DNA of 64,000 bases, taken from Pelagibacterales bacterium SAG-MED38. GTDB taxonomy: Bacteria > Pseudomonadota > Alphaproteobacteria > Pelagibacterales > Pelagibacteraceae. The stretch's first letter is position 1, and each line of letters opens with the position of its first letter. Position numbers and translations under genes: made by a program. Below are positions 49,326-58,986 of this stretch, in pieces. The notes beneath the pieces were generated by a model, which made no database searches, was not told the DNA's origin, and saw only the letters and a list, made by a program, of their open reading frames with translations. The stretch spans positions 23,999 through 87,998 of the forward strand of contig JACWEH010000002.1 in assembly GCA_014653585.1 (NCBI GenBank), written 5' to 3'.

Positions 49326-50267
49326 TTATTTACAAAATATTTTTAGACAAGCCATTCTAACAGCAACACCTAATTCAACTTGCTCTTTGATTACACTTTT
49401 GTTGATATCATCAGCCAACATTGTATCAATTTCTATACCTCTATTCATTGGGCCAGGATGCATAATTAAAGCATCAGGTTTAGAATGTTCTAACTTATCA
49501 GGAGTTAATCCGTAATATTCGTAATATTCTCTATTTGATGAGAGGAATGAACTTGTCATTCTTTCATTTTGCAATCTTAACATCATAACAATATCACAAT
49601 CTTTCAATCCTTTTTTCATATCTGTAAAAGTGTTAACACCAAATTTTTCGATTTCTTTAGGCATAAGATTTGTTGGAGCAATGATATTTACTTCTGCACC
49701 TAACATACTAAGTAAATAAATGTTTGATCTTGCTACTCTTGAATGAAGTATATCTCCACAGATTGCGATTTTTAATCCTTGAATTTTATTTTTACGAGTA
49801 ATAATTGTTAATGCATCCAACAAAGCTTGGGTAGGGTGTTCTCTTCTTCCATCACCAGCATTTAGAACTGCACAGTTTACTTTTTGTGAAAGTAGATTAC
49901 ATGCTCCAGAATCTTGATGTCTAATTACAATAATATCAGGATGCATTGCATTAAGTGTCATTGCTGTATCTATCAATGTTTCACCTTTTTTAATTGCTGA
50001 GTTGCTAATATTCATTGACATAACGTCAGCTCCAAGTCTTTTGCCAGCTAATTCGAAGGAGCTTTGGGTTCTAGTGGATGGCTCAAAAAATAAATTAATT
50101 TGAGTTTTACCACTTAAAATATCAACTTTTTTATTTTTACTTTGATTTACTTTTATAAATGAATTTGCTTCATCAAGTATTAAATTGACGTCATTAATTG
50201 ATAGATCTTGGATTCCTAACAAATGTTTTTGTGAAATTTTAATAGCTTGGTTTGTTTTGATTGCCAT
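49326..50267 (-). CDS. pyrB: Aspartate carbamoyltransferase, catalytic chain
   Basis: Second step of pyrimidine synthesis: carbamoyl phosphate plus aspartate gives carbamoyl-aspartate. The protein (313 residues from the ATG at 50267) has [20 protein letters not shown] near residue 50 (carbamoyl-phosphate site), [23 protein letters not shown] near residue 130 and [11 protein letters not shown] near residue 268. A TTG at 50276 would add three residues but is less likely. It abuts the dihydroorotase-like gene, its probable structural partner. No pyrI regulatory chain is visible. Confidence 0.96.
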   Translation of the reverse strand: MAIKTNQAIKISQKHLLGIQDLSINDVNLILDEANSFIKVNQSKNKKVDILSGKTQINLFFEPSTRTQSSFELAGKRLGADVMSMNISNSAIKKGETLIDTAMTLNAMHPDIIVIRHQDSGACNLLSQKVNCAVLNAGDGRREHPTQALLDALTIITRKNKIQGLKIAICGDILHSRVARSNIYLLSMLGAEVNIIAPTNLMPKEIEKFGVNTFTDMKKGLKDCDIVMMLRLQNERMTSSFLSSNREYYEYYGLTPDKLEHSKPDALIMHPGPMNRGIEIDTMLADDINKSVIKEQVELGVAVRMACLKIFCK

Positions 50268-50309
50268 TAAAACCAACTCTATAACTATAAACCTCTATAA
50301 TAGCAAGTA

Positions 50310-50765
50310 TTAATTATTTAGAAAATCCAAAGCTCCTTGTAATATAAAAGTAGCAGCGTTTTCATCTATCTTTTTTTCCCTTTTACTAACACTAATATCT
50401 AATTGACTAGATAGGTTAAAAGCACCAACAGTTGAAAGTCTCTCGTCCCACAGGCAAATCGGAATGTTTAAGTTTTTTTCAATATTTTCTGTTGTATCTT
50501 TTACTGATTGAGCTGACCTACCTGAGGATCCATCCATATTTAAAGGATTTCCAACAATGATTCCTTTTATATTATTTTCATTGATAATTAAGCTCAGTTC
50601 ATTAATAAGATCCTTAAGCGAATTTCTATTTATTGTCTTATACGGAGTGGCTATTAGTTGTTTTTCATCACAGATTGACACACCAATTCTTTTAGAGCCC
50701 AGGTCTAAACCTATCAATCTACACTTATCTGAGTGTTTCTTTTTAAATTCCTCTAGAGTGATCAT
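50310..50765 (-). CDS. ruvX: RuvX/YqgF-family nuclease
   Basis: RNase H-fold protein of the YqgF family, linked to pre-16S rRNA processing and proposed as a Holliday-junction resolvase. The 151-residue protein has IGLDLGSKRIGVSICD near residue 18 with the first catalytic Asp, IIVGNPLNMDGSSG near residue 69 and WDERLSTVGAF near residue 100. Upstream of pyrB with a 42-base gap and divergent from gatC, a neighbour arrangement common in alphaproteobacteria. Confidence 0.92.
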   Translation of the reverse strand: MITLEEFKKKHSDKCRLIGLDLGSKRIGVSICDEKQLIATPYKTINRNSLKDLINELSLIINENNIKGIIVGNPLNMDGSSGRSAQSVKDTTENIEKNLNIPICLWDERLSTVGAFNLSSQLDISVSKREKKIDENAATFILQGALDFLNN

Positions 50766-50815
50766 ATTGTATATTTTAAACTTAAGTGATACTTTGCGTC
50801 ATATTTAAATAGCAT

Positions 50816-51103
50816 ATGAGCATAGATCTTAAAACAATAAAGCATATATCTAAATTAGCAAGAATTTCAGTTGATGAGCAAAGAGCTGAAAAATTGGCTG
50901 GTGATTTAAATTCTATTTTTGATTTTATTGAAAAACTTAATGAATTAAAAACGGACAATGTAGAACCATTAACTTCTATTGCTGAAACAACCTTAAAATT
51001 TAGATCTGATGAAGTAAAAAGTAAAAATATAAGAGAACAAATTATTAAAAATTCTCCTCAGGATAATGAAGATTATTTTGTAGTGCCCAAGGTGATTGAA
51101 TAA
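50816..51103 (+). CDS. gatC: Asp/Glu-tRNA(Asn/Gln) amidotransferase subunit C
   Basis: Small belt subunit stabilising GatA-GatB. The 95-residue protein has the conserved IKHISKLARISVDE start and LNSIFDFIEKLNELKTDNVEP in the middle. One-base overlap with gatA (TAATG). Presence of gatCAB implies that Gln-tRNA and/or Asn-tRNA are made by transamidation. Confidence 0.96.
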   Translation: MSIDLKTIKHISKLARISVDEQRAEKLAGDLNSIFDFIEKLNELKTDNVEPLTSIAETTLKFRSDEVKSKNIREQIIKNSPQDNEDYFVVPKVIE

Positions 51104-52560
51104 TGTCAGATATAACAAAACAATCTCTTATTGAACTAGTTGAAAATATAAAAAATAAGAAACTTTCTTCAACAGATGTAACCAAAGCATTTATTGATAG
51201 ATCTGAAAAATCTGAGGAATTGAATGCATACATTACAAATGATTTTACATCAGCTATGGATAAAGCAAAAAAATTTGATCAAAAACCCAATTTAGATTTA
51301 AAACTACCTGGTATTCCAATAGGAGTTAAGGATTTGTTTTGTACGAAAAATATTAAAACAACTGCTGGTAGTAAAATTTTGAATAACTTTGTACCAACTT
51401 ATGAGTCAACCGTAACTGAAAATATCTGGAATGAAGGTGCAATACTTTTGGGTAAGTTAAACTGTGATGAGTTTGCAATGGGTTCATCAAATGAAACAAG
51501 TTTTTTTGGCAATGTACAAAATCCTATTGATAAAAATTTAGTTCCAGGTGGATCATCTGGTGGTTCAGCTTCAGCAGTAGCTGCACAACTGACTCCTATT
51601 ACAATTGGTACTGATACTGGTGGATCAATTAGACAACCAGCCTCCTTCACCGGAATTGTAGGATTAAAACCTACATATGGTAGTTGCTCAAGATATGGGA
51701 TAGTTGCTTTTGCTTCATCATTGGATCAAGCCGGACCTATGGCGCAAAATGTTAAAGATTGTGCTTTATTACATGAAGTGATTAGTTCCTACGATCCTAA
51801 AGACTCTACTTCAATAAATTTTAAAAGAAATCATTACAGTAAAGAGCTTACAAATGACATAAAAGGAAAAAAAATTGGAATACCAAAAGAGTATAGAGTT
51901 GATGGTATGTCAAAAGAAATTGAAGATCTTTGGCAAAAGGGCATTCAGTATATTAAAGATTGTGGTGCTGAAACCGTCGATATTTCTCTACCAAATACAA
52001 GTTATGCCTTACCAACATATTATATAGTTGCTCCAGCAGAGGCATCATCAAACTTAGCAAGATATGATGGTGTTAAGTATGGATTTAGAGCCAAAGGAGA
52101 AAATTTAATTGATATGTATGAGAAAACAAGATCAGAAGGTTTTGGAGCTGAAGTTCAAAGAAGAATTATGATTGGAACTTATGTTTTGTCTTCAGGATAT
52201 TATGATGCATATTATCTTAAAGCTCAAAAAGTAAGGAAACTTATTAAAAATGATTTTGATGAAGCATATAAAAAAGTTGATGCGATTTTAACTCCTTCAA
52301 CGCCAAGCTCAGCATTCAAAATAGGTGAAAAAACAAACGATCCAGTTTCAATGTATCTAAATGACATATTTACTGTTCCTGTTAACTTAGCTGGACTTCC
52401 AGGCATCTCAATACCTGCAGGACATGACTCAAATGGTTATCCTTTAGGTTTACAAATTATAGGTAAAGCTTTTGACGAACAGAATATATTAAATATAGCT
52501 TATGCTATGGAAGAAAAGATCAATTTTAAAAATAAGATTACTGACTGGTGGATTAAATGA
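51103..52560 (+). CDS. gatA: Asp/Glu-tRNA(Asn/Gln) amidotransferase subunit A
   Basis: Amidase that releases ammonia from glutamine. The 485-residue protein has [10 protein letters not shown] near residue 71 (catalytic Lys), [15 protein letters not shown] near residue 146 and [16 protein letters not shown] near residue 166 (Ser-cisSer-Lys triad). The gatB start overlaps its stop by four bases (ATGA). Confidence 0.98.
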   Translation: MSDITKQSLIELVENIKNKKLSSTDVTKAFIDRSEKSEELNAYITNDFTSAMDKAKKFDQKPNLDLKLPGIPIGVKDLFCTKNIKTTAGSKILNNFVPTYESTVTENIWNEGAILLGKLNCDEFAMGSSNETSFFGNVQNPIDKNLVPGGSSGGSASAVAAQLTPITIGTDTGGSIRQPASFTGIVGLKPTYGSCSRYGIVAFASSLDQAGPMAQNVKDCALLHEVISSYDPKDSTSINFKRNHYSKELTNDIKGKKIGIPKEYRVDGMSKEIEDLWQKGIQYIKDCGAETVDISLPNTSYALPTYYIVAPAEASSNLARYDGVKYGFRAKGENLIDMYEKTRSEGFGAEVQRRIMIGTYVLSSGYYDAYYLKAQKVRKLIKNDFDEAYKKVDAILTPSTPSSAFKIGEKTNDPVSMYLNDIFTVPVNLAGLPGISIPAGHDSNGYPLGLQIIGKAFDEQNILNIAYAMEEKINFKNKITDWWIK

Positions 52561-54032
52561 GTAAAAAAGATTCAGAATATTTGATTAATCGAAAAGACAA
52601 TCAGTATGAAGTGGTAATTGGTTTAGAAGTTCATGCTCAAGTTTTATCTGAGTCAAAACTATTTTCTACTTCTGCAACTAAATTTGGAGCGGAGCCCAAT
52701 ACACAGGTGAGTTTAGTTGATGCTGCATTTCCAGGAATGTTACCAGTAATTAATGAATTTTGTGTTAAACAAGCAATTAAAACTGGTATTGGCCTTAATG
52801 CAAAAATTAATAAACGTTCAGTATTTGATAGAAAAAATTATTTTTATGCTGATTTACCTCAAGGATATCAAATTTCACAATTTAAAAATCCAATAGTAGG
52901 CGAGGGCAAAGTTATCTTGGATATGCCAAATGGTCAAAAAGAAGTTGGTATAGAAAGATTACATCTTGAACAAGACGCTGGAAAAAGTATTCATGATCTT
53001 GACCCACAAAATACCTTCGTAGATTTAAATAGATCAGGGGTAGCTTTAATGGAAATAGTGAGCAAGCCCGATCTAAGATCTCCAGATGAGGTTAATGCTT
53101 ACATCAAAAAATTACGATCCATAATGAGGTATCTAGGAACCTGTGATGGAAATATGCAAGAAGGTTCTTTAAGAGCTGATGTGAACGTATCTGTAAGACC
53201 AAAAGGCTCAAAAGAATTTGGGACGCGATGTGAAATTAAAAACGTTAATTCAATTAAATTTATGCAAATGGCAATAGAATATGAAGCTAATAGACAAGTT
53301 GACTTAATGGAAGAGGGCAAAACTATTGATCAAGAGACGAGACTTTTTGATACAAAAAAAAATGAGACAAGGTCAATGAGATCAAAAGAAGATGCTCATG
53401 ATTACAGATATTTTCCCGACCCTGATCTATTACCTTTAGAGGTTTCTGAAAAATTTATTGAAGAACTTAGAAATGATATTCCAGAACTTCCGGATGATAA
53501 AAAGAGAAGATTTATTGAAGAGTTTAAATTGTCTCCTTATGAAGCCAATATTTTAGTATCTGATATTGATACTGCAAAATACTTTGAAGAAGTTGTAACT
53601 AAAATGGGTAAAAACAAGGATATTAAGTTAGCGGTAAATTGGATAACTGGTGAATTATTTGCCATTTTAAATAGTAAAGGTTTGGAAATTTCTCAAAGTC
53701 CAGTGAGCGCTAAGAACTTCGCAATATTGATTAATCTAATTAAGAATGGAACCATTTCAGGAAAAATAGCAAAAACTATTTTTGAACTAATGATTGATGG
53801 AGATAAAGATCCTCAAAAGATCGTTGAGGAAAAAGGATTAAAACAACAAAGTGATCCAAAAGCTTTAGAGGCTTTAATTGATAAGATAATTAATGACAAT
53901 AGAGAAAAAGCTATTGAATATAAACAAGGTAAAGAAAAACTTTTTGGTTTTTTTGTTGGTCAAGCAATGAAAGCATCAGGTGGAAAAGCTAACCCTCAGT
54001 TAATCAATGAGATCCTAAAGAAAAAATTATAA
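52557..54032 (+). CDS. gatB: Asp/Glu-tRNA(Asn/Gln) amidotransferase subunit B
   Basis: Kinase/transferase subunit that activates the misacylated tRNA. The 491-residue protein has [20 protein letters not shown] near residue 17, [18 protein letters not shown] near residue 92 and [16 protein letters not shown] near residue 157, with the C-terminal YqeY-like tail domain (about 380-490). The N-terminal Cys pairs that bind zinc in other GatB proteins are missing ([16 protein letters not shown] instead of a CPVC-type segment), as I expect for alphaproteobacteria. Confidence 0.97.
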   Translation: MSKKDSEYLINRKDNQYEVVIGLEVHAQVLSESKLFSTSATKFGAEPNTQVSLVDAAFPGMLPVINEFCVKQAIKTGIGLNAKINKRSVFDRKNYFYADLPQGYQISQFKNPIVGEGKVILDMPNGQKEVGIERLHLEQDAGKSIHDLDPQNTFVDLNRSGVALMEIVSKPDLRSPDEVNAYIKKLRSIMRYLGTCDGNMQEGSLRADVNVSVRPKGSKEFGTRCEIKNVNSIKFMQMAIEYEANRQVDLMEEGKTIDQETRLFDTKKNETRSMRSKEDAHDYRYFPDPDLLPLEVSEKFIEELRNDIPELPDDKKRRFIEEFKLSPYEANILVSDIDTAKYFEEVVTKMGKNKDIKLAVNWITGELFAILNSKGLEISQSPVSAKNFAILINLIKNGTISGKIAKTIFELMIDGDKDPQKIVEEKGLKQQSDPKALEALIDKIINDNREKAIEYKQGKEKLFGFFVGQAMKASGGKANPQLINEILKKKL

Positions 54033-54036
54033 GGTT

Positions 54037-54687
54037 ATGGGTTCAGACCTTAACATCACAAAACAATTACAAGATTATATTCTAAAGAATGGGCTTAAAT
54101 TACATCCAATTCAAAAAGAAATAATAGATTATAATTTATCACTTGGTGATATAAAAAGAATGCAAATATCTATTTCTCAATGTCAATTTCTACATTTGAT
54201 CATTAAGGTTTCTAAAATTAAAAAAGTTCTAGAGATAGGAACTTTTACAGGTTTAAGTACGTTATCTATGGCTTTAGCATTACCAAATGAAGGAAGCATA
54301 ATTGCGTTAGATAAAAATGAGGAGACAAACAAAGTTGCTCAAAAATTTTTTAAAAAAGCTAATCAAGATCATAAAATTAAAACTATAATTAAACCAGCAT
54401 TAGAAACTTTGATGAGTATTAGAAATGAAAAATTTGATTTAGTCTTTATTGATGCAGATAAAATGAATTACAAAAAATATTATGAGATTTCGTTAGATCT
54501 ATTGAATAAAGAGGGTTTAGTGATAATTGACAATGTATTATGGCATGGAGAAGTTATTAATAAAGATATTAATGATAAATTTACTAAAAGTATAAGAGAT
54601 TTGAATGATTTTATCTCTAAAGACAAGAGAATTGAAAAAGTTATGGTACCATTTGGTGATGGAATGACTGTTTGTAGGAAGGTTTAA
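54037..54687 (+). CDS. SAM-dependent O-methyltransferase, family 3; possible tRNA 5-hydroxyuridine methyltransferase (TrmR-like)
   Basis: Class I methyltransferase of the catechol/caffeoyl-CoA O-methyltransferase type, 216 residues. VLEIGTFTGLSTLSMALALP near residue 67 is SAM motif I, LVFIDADKMNYKKYYE near residue 138 holds metal ligands, and VIIDNVLWHGEV near residue 163 is the typical third metal segment. B. subtilis TrmR (YrrM), which methylates 5-hydroxyuridine to 5-methoxyuridine in tRNA, is of this family and length. The gene overlaps the start of trhO, whose product makes 5-hydroxyuridine, by one base. The tRNA role is therefore a reasoned guess; small-molecule O-methylation remains possible. 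Confidence 0.78.
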   Translation: MGSDLNITKQLQDYILKNGLKLHPIQKEIIDYNLSLGDIKRMQISISQCQFLHLIIKVSKIKKVLEIGTFTGLSTLSMALALPNEGSIIALDKNEETNKVAQKFFKKANQDHKIKTIIKPALETLMSIRNEKFDLVFIDADKMNYKKYYEISLDLLNKEGLVIIDNVLWHGEVINKDINDKFTKSIRDLNDFISKDKRIEKVMVPFGDGMTVCRKV

Positions 54688-55595
54688 TGTTCACTATATT
54701 TGGTTTTTATAAATTTCAAAAAATAAACAATTTAAAAAAAAACCAAATAAAATTGGATAATCTCTTGTTAGATAAAAACATAAATGGATCAATTATTATA
54801 TCCAAAGAGGGTTTAAATGGTTCTATTTCTGGAATAAATAAGGATATTAAAACAGCGATTATTCAAATCAAAAAATGTTTGAATATAAAAGAATTCGATA
54901 GTTTTAATAATTCTAAAAGTAGATTTCAACCTTTTCATAAACCAAAAGTTAAAATCAAAAAAGAAGTTGTACCGATGGACCTAAAAATGACGAATAGATT
55001 AAAAAAAAAGAATAGTTATATAGAACCAACAAAATGGAATGAATTAATAAAAAATAAAAAAACTCTTTTATTAGATGCAAGAAAACCTTTTGAACATAAA
55101 GTTGGTTCTTTTAAAAAATCAGTAAACCCTAAAATAGGTAACTTTAGAGATTTTCCAAAATACTTAAAAAAATTAAAAAAAGATAAGCCAATAGCTATGT
55201 TTTGCACTGGCGGAATTAGGTGTGAAAAAGCTTCTGTATATTTAGAGAAAAAAGGTTTTAAAAATATTTATCAATTAAAAGGTGGAATTCTGAATTATTT
55301 AAAGAAAGTAAAACAAAAAAATAGTTTATGGAAAGGTGAATGTTTTGTATTTGATAACAGAGTAAGTTTAAAGCACGGTCTAGAACAGGGAACATATTCA
55401 ATTTGTGGTGGATGCAGGCAACCAATTTCAGTGAAGGATAAAAACTCTGAAAAATATGAAGAGGGTGTAACTTGCCCCAATTGTTTTAATAAACTCTCTA
55501 AAGTTCAAAAATCTCGTTTTAGAATGAGACAAAGTCAGATATATAAAGCAAAATTATCAGGAAAAAAATATAATTTCCAAAAAGAATTTAATTAA
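54687..55595 (+). CDS. trhO: tRNA uridine(34) hydroxylase (rhodanese-like)
   Basis: Homolog of TrhO/YceA, which hydroxylates wobble U34 of tRNAs to 5-hydroxyuridine using O2. The 302-residue protein has the N-terminal ferredoxin-like domain (GSIIISKEGLNGSISGI, about 34-50), the rhodanese domain with LLDARKPFEHKVGSF near residue 127 and the active-site loop MFCTGGIRCEKASVYLEKKG near residue 171, and the C-terminal zinc-like segment with CGGCRQ and CPNC. It is translationally joined to the O-methyltransferase before it. Confidence 0.92.
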   Translation: MFTIFGFYKFQKINNLKKNQIKLDNLLLDKNINGSIIISKEGLNGSISGINKDIKTAIIQIKKCLNIKEFDSFNNSKSRFQPFHKPKVKIKKEVVPMDLKMTNRLKKKNSYIEPTKWNELIKNKKTLLLDARKPFEHKVGSFKKSVNPKIGNFRDFPKYLKKLKKDKPIAMFCTGGIRCEKASVYLEKKGFKNIYQLKGGILNYLKKVKQKNSLWKGECFVFDNRVSLKHGLEQGTYSICGGCRQPISVKDKNSEKYEEGVTCPNCFNKLSKVQKSRFRMRQSQIYKAKLSGKKYNFQKEFN

Positions 55596-55603
55596 GGATT
55601 TAT

Positions 55604-56974
55604 TTGTCACAAGCTTTCAAATTAACTAAGGATCCAATATGGTTTTTGCTTAGAAAAGTTACTATCCCAGCAAGTGTTGGTTCATTATTTCAAACTTTTT
55701 ACAATTTAGTAGATACTTGGTTCGCAGGAAGAATATCTGCTGAAGCAATAGCAGCAATTGCAAAATCTTTTCCAATCTACTTTACCATTATTGCTATCGG
55801 AGTTGGATTAACTGCAGGAACTAATACTTTAATTGGAAATAATATAGGTGCCAAGAATAAAAGGAAGGCATCACTATTTGTTGCCCAATCAATTATTTTT
55901 GCAATCTTTTTGTCGGTTCTAGTAACTTTTTTTGGTTTAAATGTTTCAGATTTTCTACTTTCCTTAATGGGATCAGATCAAGAGGGAATTATTTTAACTA
56001 GAAAATATCTTGATGTAATTTTTTATGGAACAATAATAGTTTTGATCCAGATTTCATTAAATGGAACTTTAAATGCACAAGGGGATACAAAAAGTTATAG
56101 AAACGTTTTAATTTTTAGTTTCTTTTTAAACATTATTCTAAACCCATTATTTATCTTTGGTTATGGTTTTGTACCAGCTTTTGGTATAGCTGGACTTGCC
56201 ATTGCAACTCTAGTAGCACAATTTATTGGTCTTCTATACTTAGCCTACAAAGTTTATTGTTGTGAATTAAAACAATATCTTAAGCCTGAGTGTTTTATAC
56301 CAAAGTTTAACCTTCTAGGAGAACTTCTGTATCAGACTATTCCTGTAATGTTTAGTATGTTATTAATTGGTGTTGGTATATTCAATATTCTTTATTTCAT
56401 TGGTAAATTTGGAGATTTAGCCACTGCTGGTTACGGTGCTGCTTTACGAATTGAGCAAGTTTTTTTACTTCCAGTAATTGGTTTAAATACTGCAGTCCTA
56501 TCTATTGGAGGACAAAACTTTGGTGCAAAAAATTTCGACAGATTAAGAGAACTATATAAAAAGTCTCTTTTTTTTGGATCATCTTTTATGATTTGTGCAG
56601 GAATAGTAATCTTTTTGGGTGCAGAGTTTTTAGTTTCATTATTTACTGATAATTCAGAGGCTATAAAATATGGTGTAATATATTTACAAGTTGCTGCATT
56701 AATTGGTCCAATTTATCCTGTTTTTTTTATAACTACTGCAGTATTCCAAGCAGTTAAAAAACCATTATATAGTCTTTACTTAAGTATTTTAAGACTAACA
56801 GCACTTCCATTTTTAAGTTTGTGGTATGTAATTAATATTAAAGGGGGAGACTATGAGGATATTTTTTACACAATATTAGTAACAAATTGGTTTATGGGAA
56901 TTGCAGTTCTTATGTTTATCGGGTATTTTTTGAACAATGTTTTCAAACAAAATAAAAGTCTTTTCACTTATTAG
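55604..56974 (+). CDS. MATE-family efflux transporter
   Basis: Multidrug-and-toxin-extrusion type exporter with about 12 membrane segments, 456 residues, normal length. The N-terminal FQTFYNLVDTWFAGRIS segment near residue 24 and the repeat in the second half (RIEQVFLLPVIGLNTAVLSI) fit the NorM/DinF family. The start is TTG at 55604, with AAGGA at 55594-55598 as Shine-Dalgarno; no upstream ATG is in frame after the trhO stop. Substrate unknown. Its 3' end overlaps the nuclease gene by 38 bases. Confidence 0.9.
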   Translation: MSQAFKLTKDPIWFLLRKVTIPASVGSLFQTFYNLVDTWFAGRISAEAIAAIAKSFPIYFTIIAIGVGLTAGTNTLIGNNIGAKNKRKASLFVAQSIIFAIFLSVLVTFFGLNVSDFLLSLMGSDQEGIILTRKYLDVIFYGTIIVLIQISLNGTLNAQGDTKSYRNVLIFSFFLNIILNPLFIFGYGFVPAFGIAGLAIATLVAQFIGLLYLAYKVYCCELKQYLKPECFIPKFNLLGELLYQTIPVMFSMLLIGVGIFNILYFIGKFGDLATAGYGAALRIEQVFLLPVIGLNTAVLSIGGQNFGAKNFDRLRELYKKSLFFGSSFMICAGIVIFLGAEFLVSLFTDNSEAIKYGVIYLQVAALIGPIYPVFFITTAVFQAVKKPLYSLYLSILRLTALPFLSLWYVINIKGGDYEDIFYTILVTNWFMGIAVLMFIGYFLNNVFKQNKSLFTY

Positions 56975-57416
56975 CATTTGTCTAATTTTTTTTTTAATCA
57001 CTTCGTTTGAAGTCAAATCTAACGAAGTAAAGGTTGTTGATGGAGATACTATCCATTTAAATGGGCAAAAAATTCGTTTTAGTGGCATTGATACACCTGA
57101 GATTAATCAAGTATGCAACAAAAATGATGAGGTAATTAAATGTGGGATACGTGCAAAAGAACTTCTTATTAATAAGATAGGTAAAAATAAAGTAAAATGT
57201 GTTAATGAGGGTGTAGATCTTTACAAGAGAATTTTGGCTGAATGTTTTGTAAATAATCAAAGTTTATCCAAGTTCCTTGTTAGGGAGGGATTTGCTTTTG
57301 CATACAGAAAATATTCGACAAAATTTATAGAAGATGAGGACTATGCGAAAAAAAATAAAAAAGGGATGTGGTCAATGACGTTTGAGTATCCTTGGGATTA
57401 CAGAAGAATAAATTAG
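56937..57416 (+). CDS. Secreted thermonuclease-family (SNase-like) nuclease
   Basis: Staphylococcal-nuclease-fold protein of 159 residues with an N-terminal signal peptide (hydrophobic residues about 9-24). VKVVDGDTIHLNGQKIRFSG begins near residue 31; the catalytic set is visible: Arg in KIRFSG, Asp and Glu in GIDTPEIN, and the second Arg in LYKRILAECF. REGFAFAYRKYS near residue 121 and a C-terminal WSMTFEYPWDYRR complete the family pattern. Probably periplasmic, degrading nucleic acid for nutrients (inference). It starts inside the MATE gene and meets the convergent permease gene with a 4-base overlap. Confidence 0.92.
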   Translation: MFSNKIKVFSLISICLIFFLITSFEVKSNEVKVVDGDTIHLNGQKIRFSGIDTPEINQVCNKNDEVIKCGIRAKELLINKIGKNKVKCVNEGVDLYKRILAECFVNNQSLSKFLVREGFAFAYRKYSTKFIEDEDYAKKNKKGMWSMTFEYPWDYRRIN

Positions 57417-58144
57417 TCTTTTTGTAGTTTTTTTTCTAACTTTCTTACAAGATAGGAAACAACTAATATTAAGACCAAATATTCAAGAATTAGAAAAGTA
57501 TATATTTCTAATGGTCTATAAGTAGTTACAACTAATTCATTAGCTTTTCTAGTCAAATCACCAATCCCAATAATTGATACAAGGGACGACATTTTAAGTA
57601 CGTAAACAAATTGATTTCCTATAGCTGGTAAAATATTCTTAATTGCCTGAGGCAATATAACAAATCTTAATTTTCTGAAAAAACCTAAACCTAAAGAACT
57701 TCCAGCTTCCCATTGCGCTTTTTTAATTGAGTTTATTCCAGCTCTAAAAATCTCAGCCTGGAATGCGCTTTCGCTTATAGATAATGCTATAATACCTGAA
57801 ACAAATGGGCTAAAACTAATTCCTGTCATTATTGGTAGTCCATAATAAATCCATAAAATTAAAACTAGCAAAGGAATTGCTCTTACAATTTCTACATAAC
57901 CAATATTAAGATAATTTAAGAATTTATTTTTTGAAAGTGATGGTATGGTAATTAAAAGACCAATTAATATTGATATCACAATTGAAATTATCGAAATATA
58001 TATAGTGGTGGTTAAACCACTTAAAAGAAATTTAAGATTTGTTAAACCCTCAACGTTTTGAGGAGATAATATCAGCCAGTTTAACTCACTTTTACCACAT
58101 GAGGTTAAAGGAAGGACTAAAAGTAAAAAAGCTAAATTTCTCAC
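57413..58144 (-). CDS. Amino-acid-type ABC transporter permease (HisM family)
   Basis: Inner-membrane permease of the polar amino acid uptake family, 243 residues. The family start TNLKFLLSGLTTTIYIS lies near residue 36, the EAA loop EIFRAGINSIKKAQWEAGSSLG near residue 132, then FVILPQAIKNILPAIGNQFV. Unusually, the first 17 residues read like a lipoprotein signal ending LTSCGKS, before the canonical N-terminus. The start is GTG at 58144; a stop lies two codons upstream. No ATPase gene is in the window. It lies 40 bases downstream of its likely binding protein. Confidence 0.88.
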   Translation of the reverse strand: MRNLAFLLLVLPLTSCGKSELNWLILSPQNVEGLTNLKFLLSGLTTTIYISIISIVISILIGLLITIPSLSKNKFLNYLNIGYVEIVRAIPLLVLILWIYYGLPIMTGISFSPFVSGIIALSISESAFQAEIFRAGINSIKKAQWEAGSSLGLGFFRKLRFVILPQAIKNILPAIGNQFVYVLKMSSLVSIIGIGDLTRKANELVVTTYRPLEIYTFLILEYLVLILVVSYLVRKLEKKLQKD

Positions 58145-58184
58145 TCTTTATGTTATAAAGAATAAAAAATTAAATACTAATTTA

Positions 58185-58952
58185 TTATAAACTTTTTAGA
58201 TTGTATTTAGATAACAATTTAGTAAAGAAGCCAGATGATTTTTTCTTCTTGATCCAGCTATTCACATACTCGTTCCATTTATTATCCCCTTTAGGAACCA
58301 TCATTGCTAAAAATGCTGGATTTTTTCCACCATCTGGAACAATTGCTAACTGAGGATATTTAATAACCAACTTATTTGCCTCTGTTGAACTTGTAATATT
58401 ACCATCAGCTCTACCTGCTAAAACTTCTTGGAAGTCTCTTGCTGGTGCTTCAATTGAATTTAATTTTGATTTTGGAAAAAATTCTTTTGCCTTTTCCTCT
58501 TGAGAAGTACCAAGAGTAGTTGCAATAGTTACTTTTGAGTTATTTAAAGAATCCCAAGTTGGAAACTTTTTTAAATTCTTTTTTAGAACAAGTGGTACAG
58601 TAGCATATTTATAATATGTATCCGTAAAACCAGCCACTTCAGCTCTTTTTGGTGTTTTTGTAACACTAGTTGATATGTCATATCTTTCTGATGTTATTCC
58701 AGATACAATTGTTTTCCACTCTGCAGGTACAAACTCAACCTTTACACCCATGTCTTTGGCAAGTTCATTCATTACATCTATATCAAAACCTTTGTACTTA
58801 TTTGTTGCGGGATCTTTAACTGTCATTGGATCCCAGTCGCCAGTAGTTCCAACTTTTAATACTCCAGATGATAAAATTTTATCTAAATTAGAGTCTGCGT
58901 TTAATGAGAAGGGCAAAAAAGCAAATAATGCAATTAATAATAATTTTTTCAT
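58185..58952 (-). CDS. ABC transporter substrate-binding protein (family 3, amino-acid type)
   Basis: Periplasmic solute-binding protein, 255 residues, with a clear signal peptide ([19 protein letters not shown]). The mature protein starts [20 protein letters not shown], with [17 protein letters not shown] near residue 53, both typical of family 3 proteins; the [10 protein letters not shown] wording also resembles periplasmic cyclohexadienyl dehydratase, so an enzyme role cannot be ruled out. It follows soxG by 34 bases on the same strand and pairs with the permease downstream. Ligand unknown; sarcosine or a related amino compound is a guess from context. Confidence 0.85.
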   Translation of the reverse strand: MKKLLLIALFAFLPFSLNADSNLDKILSSGVLKVGTTGDWDPMTVKDPATNKYKGFDIDVMNELAKDMGVKVEFVPAEWKTIVSGITSERYDISTSVTKTPKRAEVAGFTDTYYKYATVPLVLKKNLKKFPTWDSLNNSKVTIATTLGTSQEEKAKEFFPKSKLNSIEAPARDFQEVLAGRADGNITSSTEANKLVIKYPQLAIVPDGGKNPAFLAMMVPKGDNKWNEYVNSWIKKKKSSGFFTKLLSKYNLKSL

Positions 58953-58986
58953 AATTTTATTTAACTTATTTGAGATCTAAATGAGA

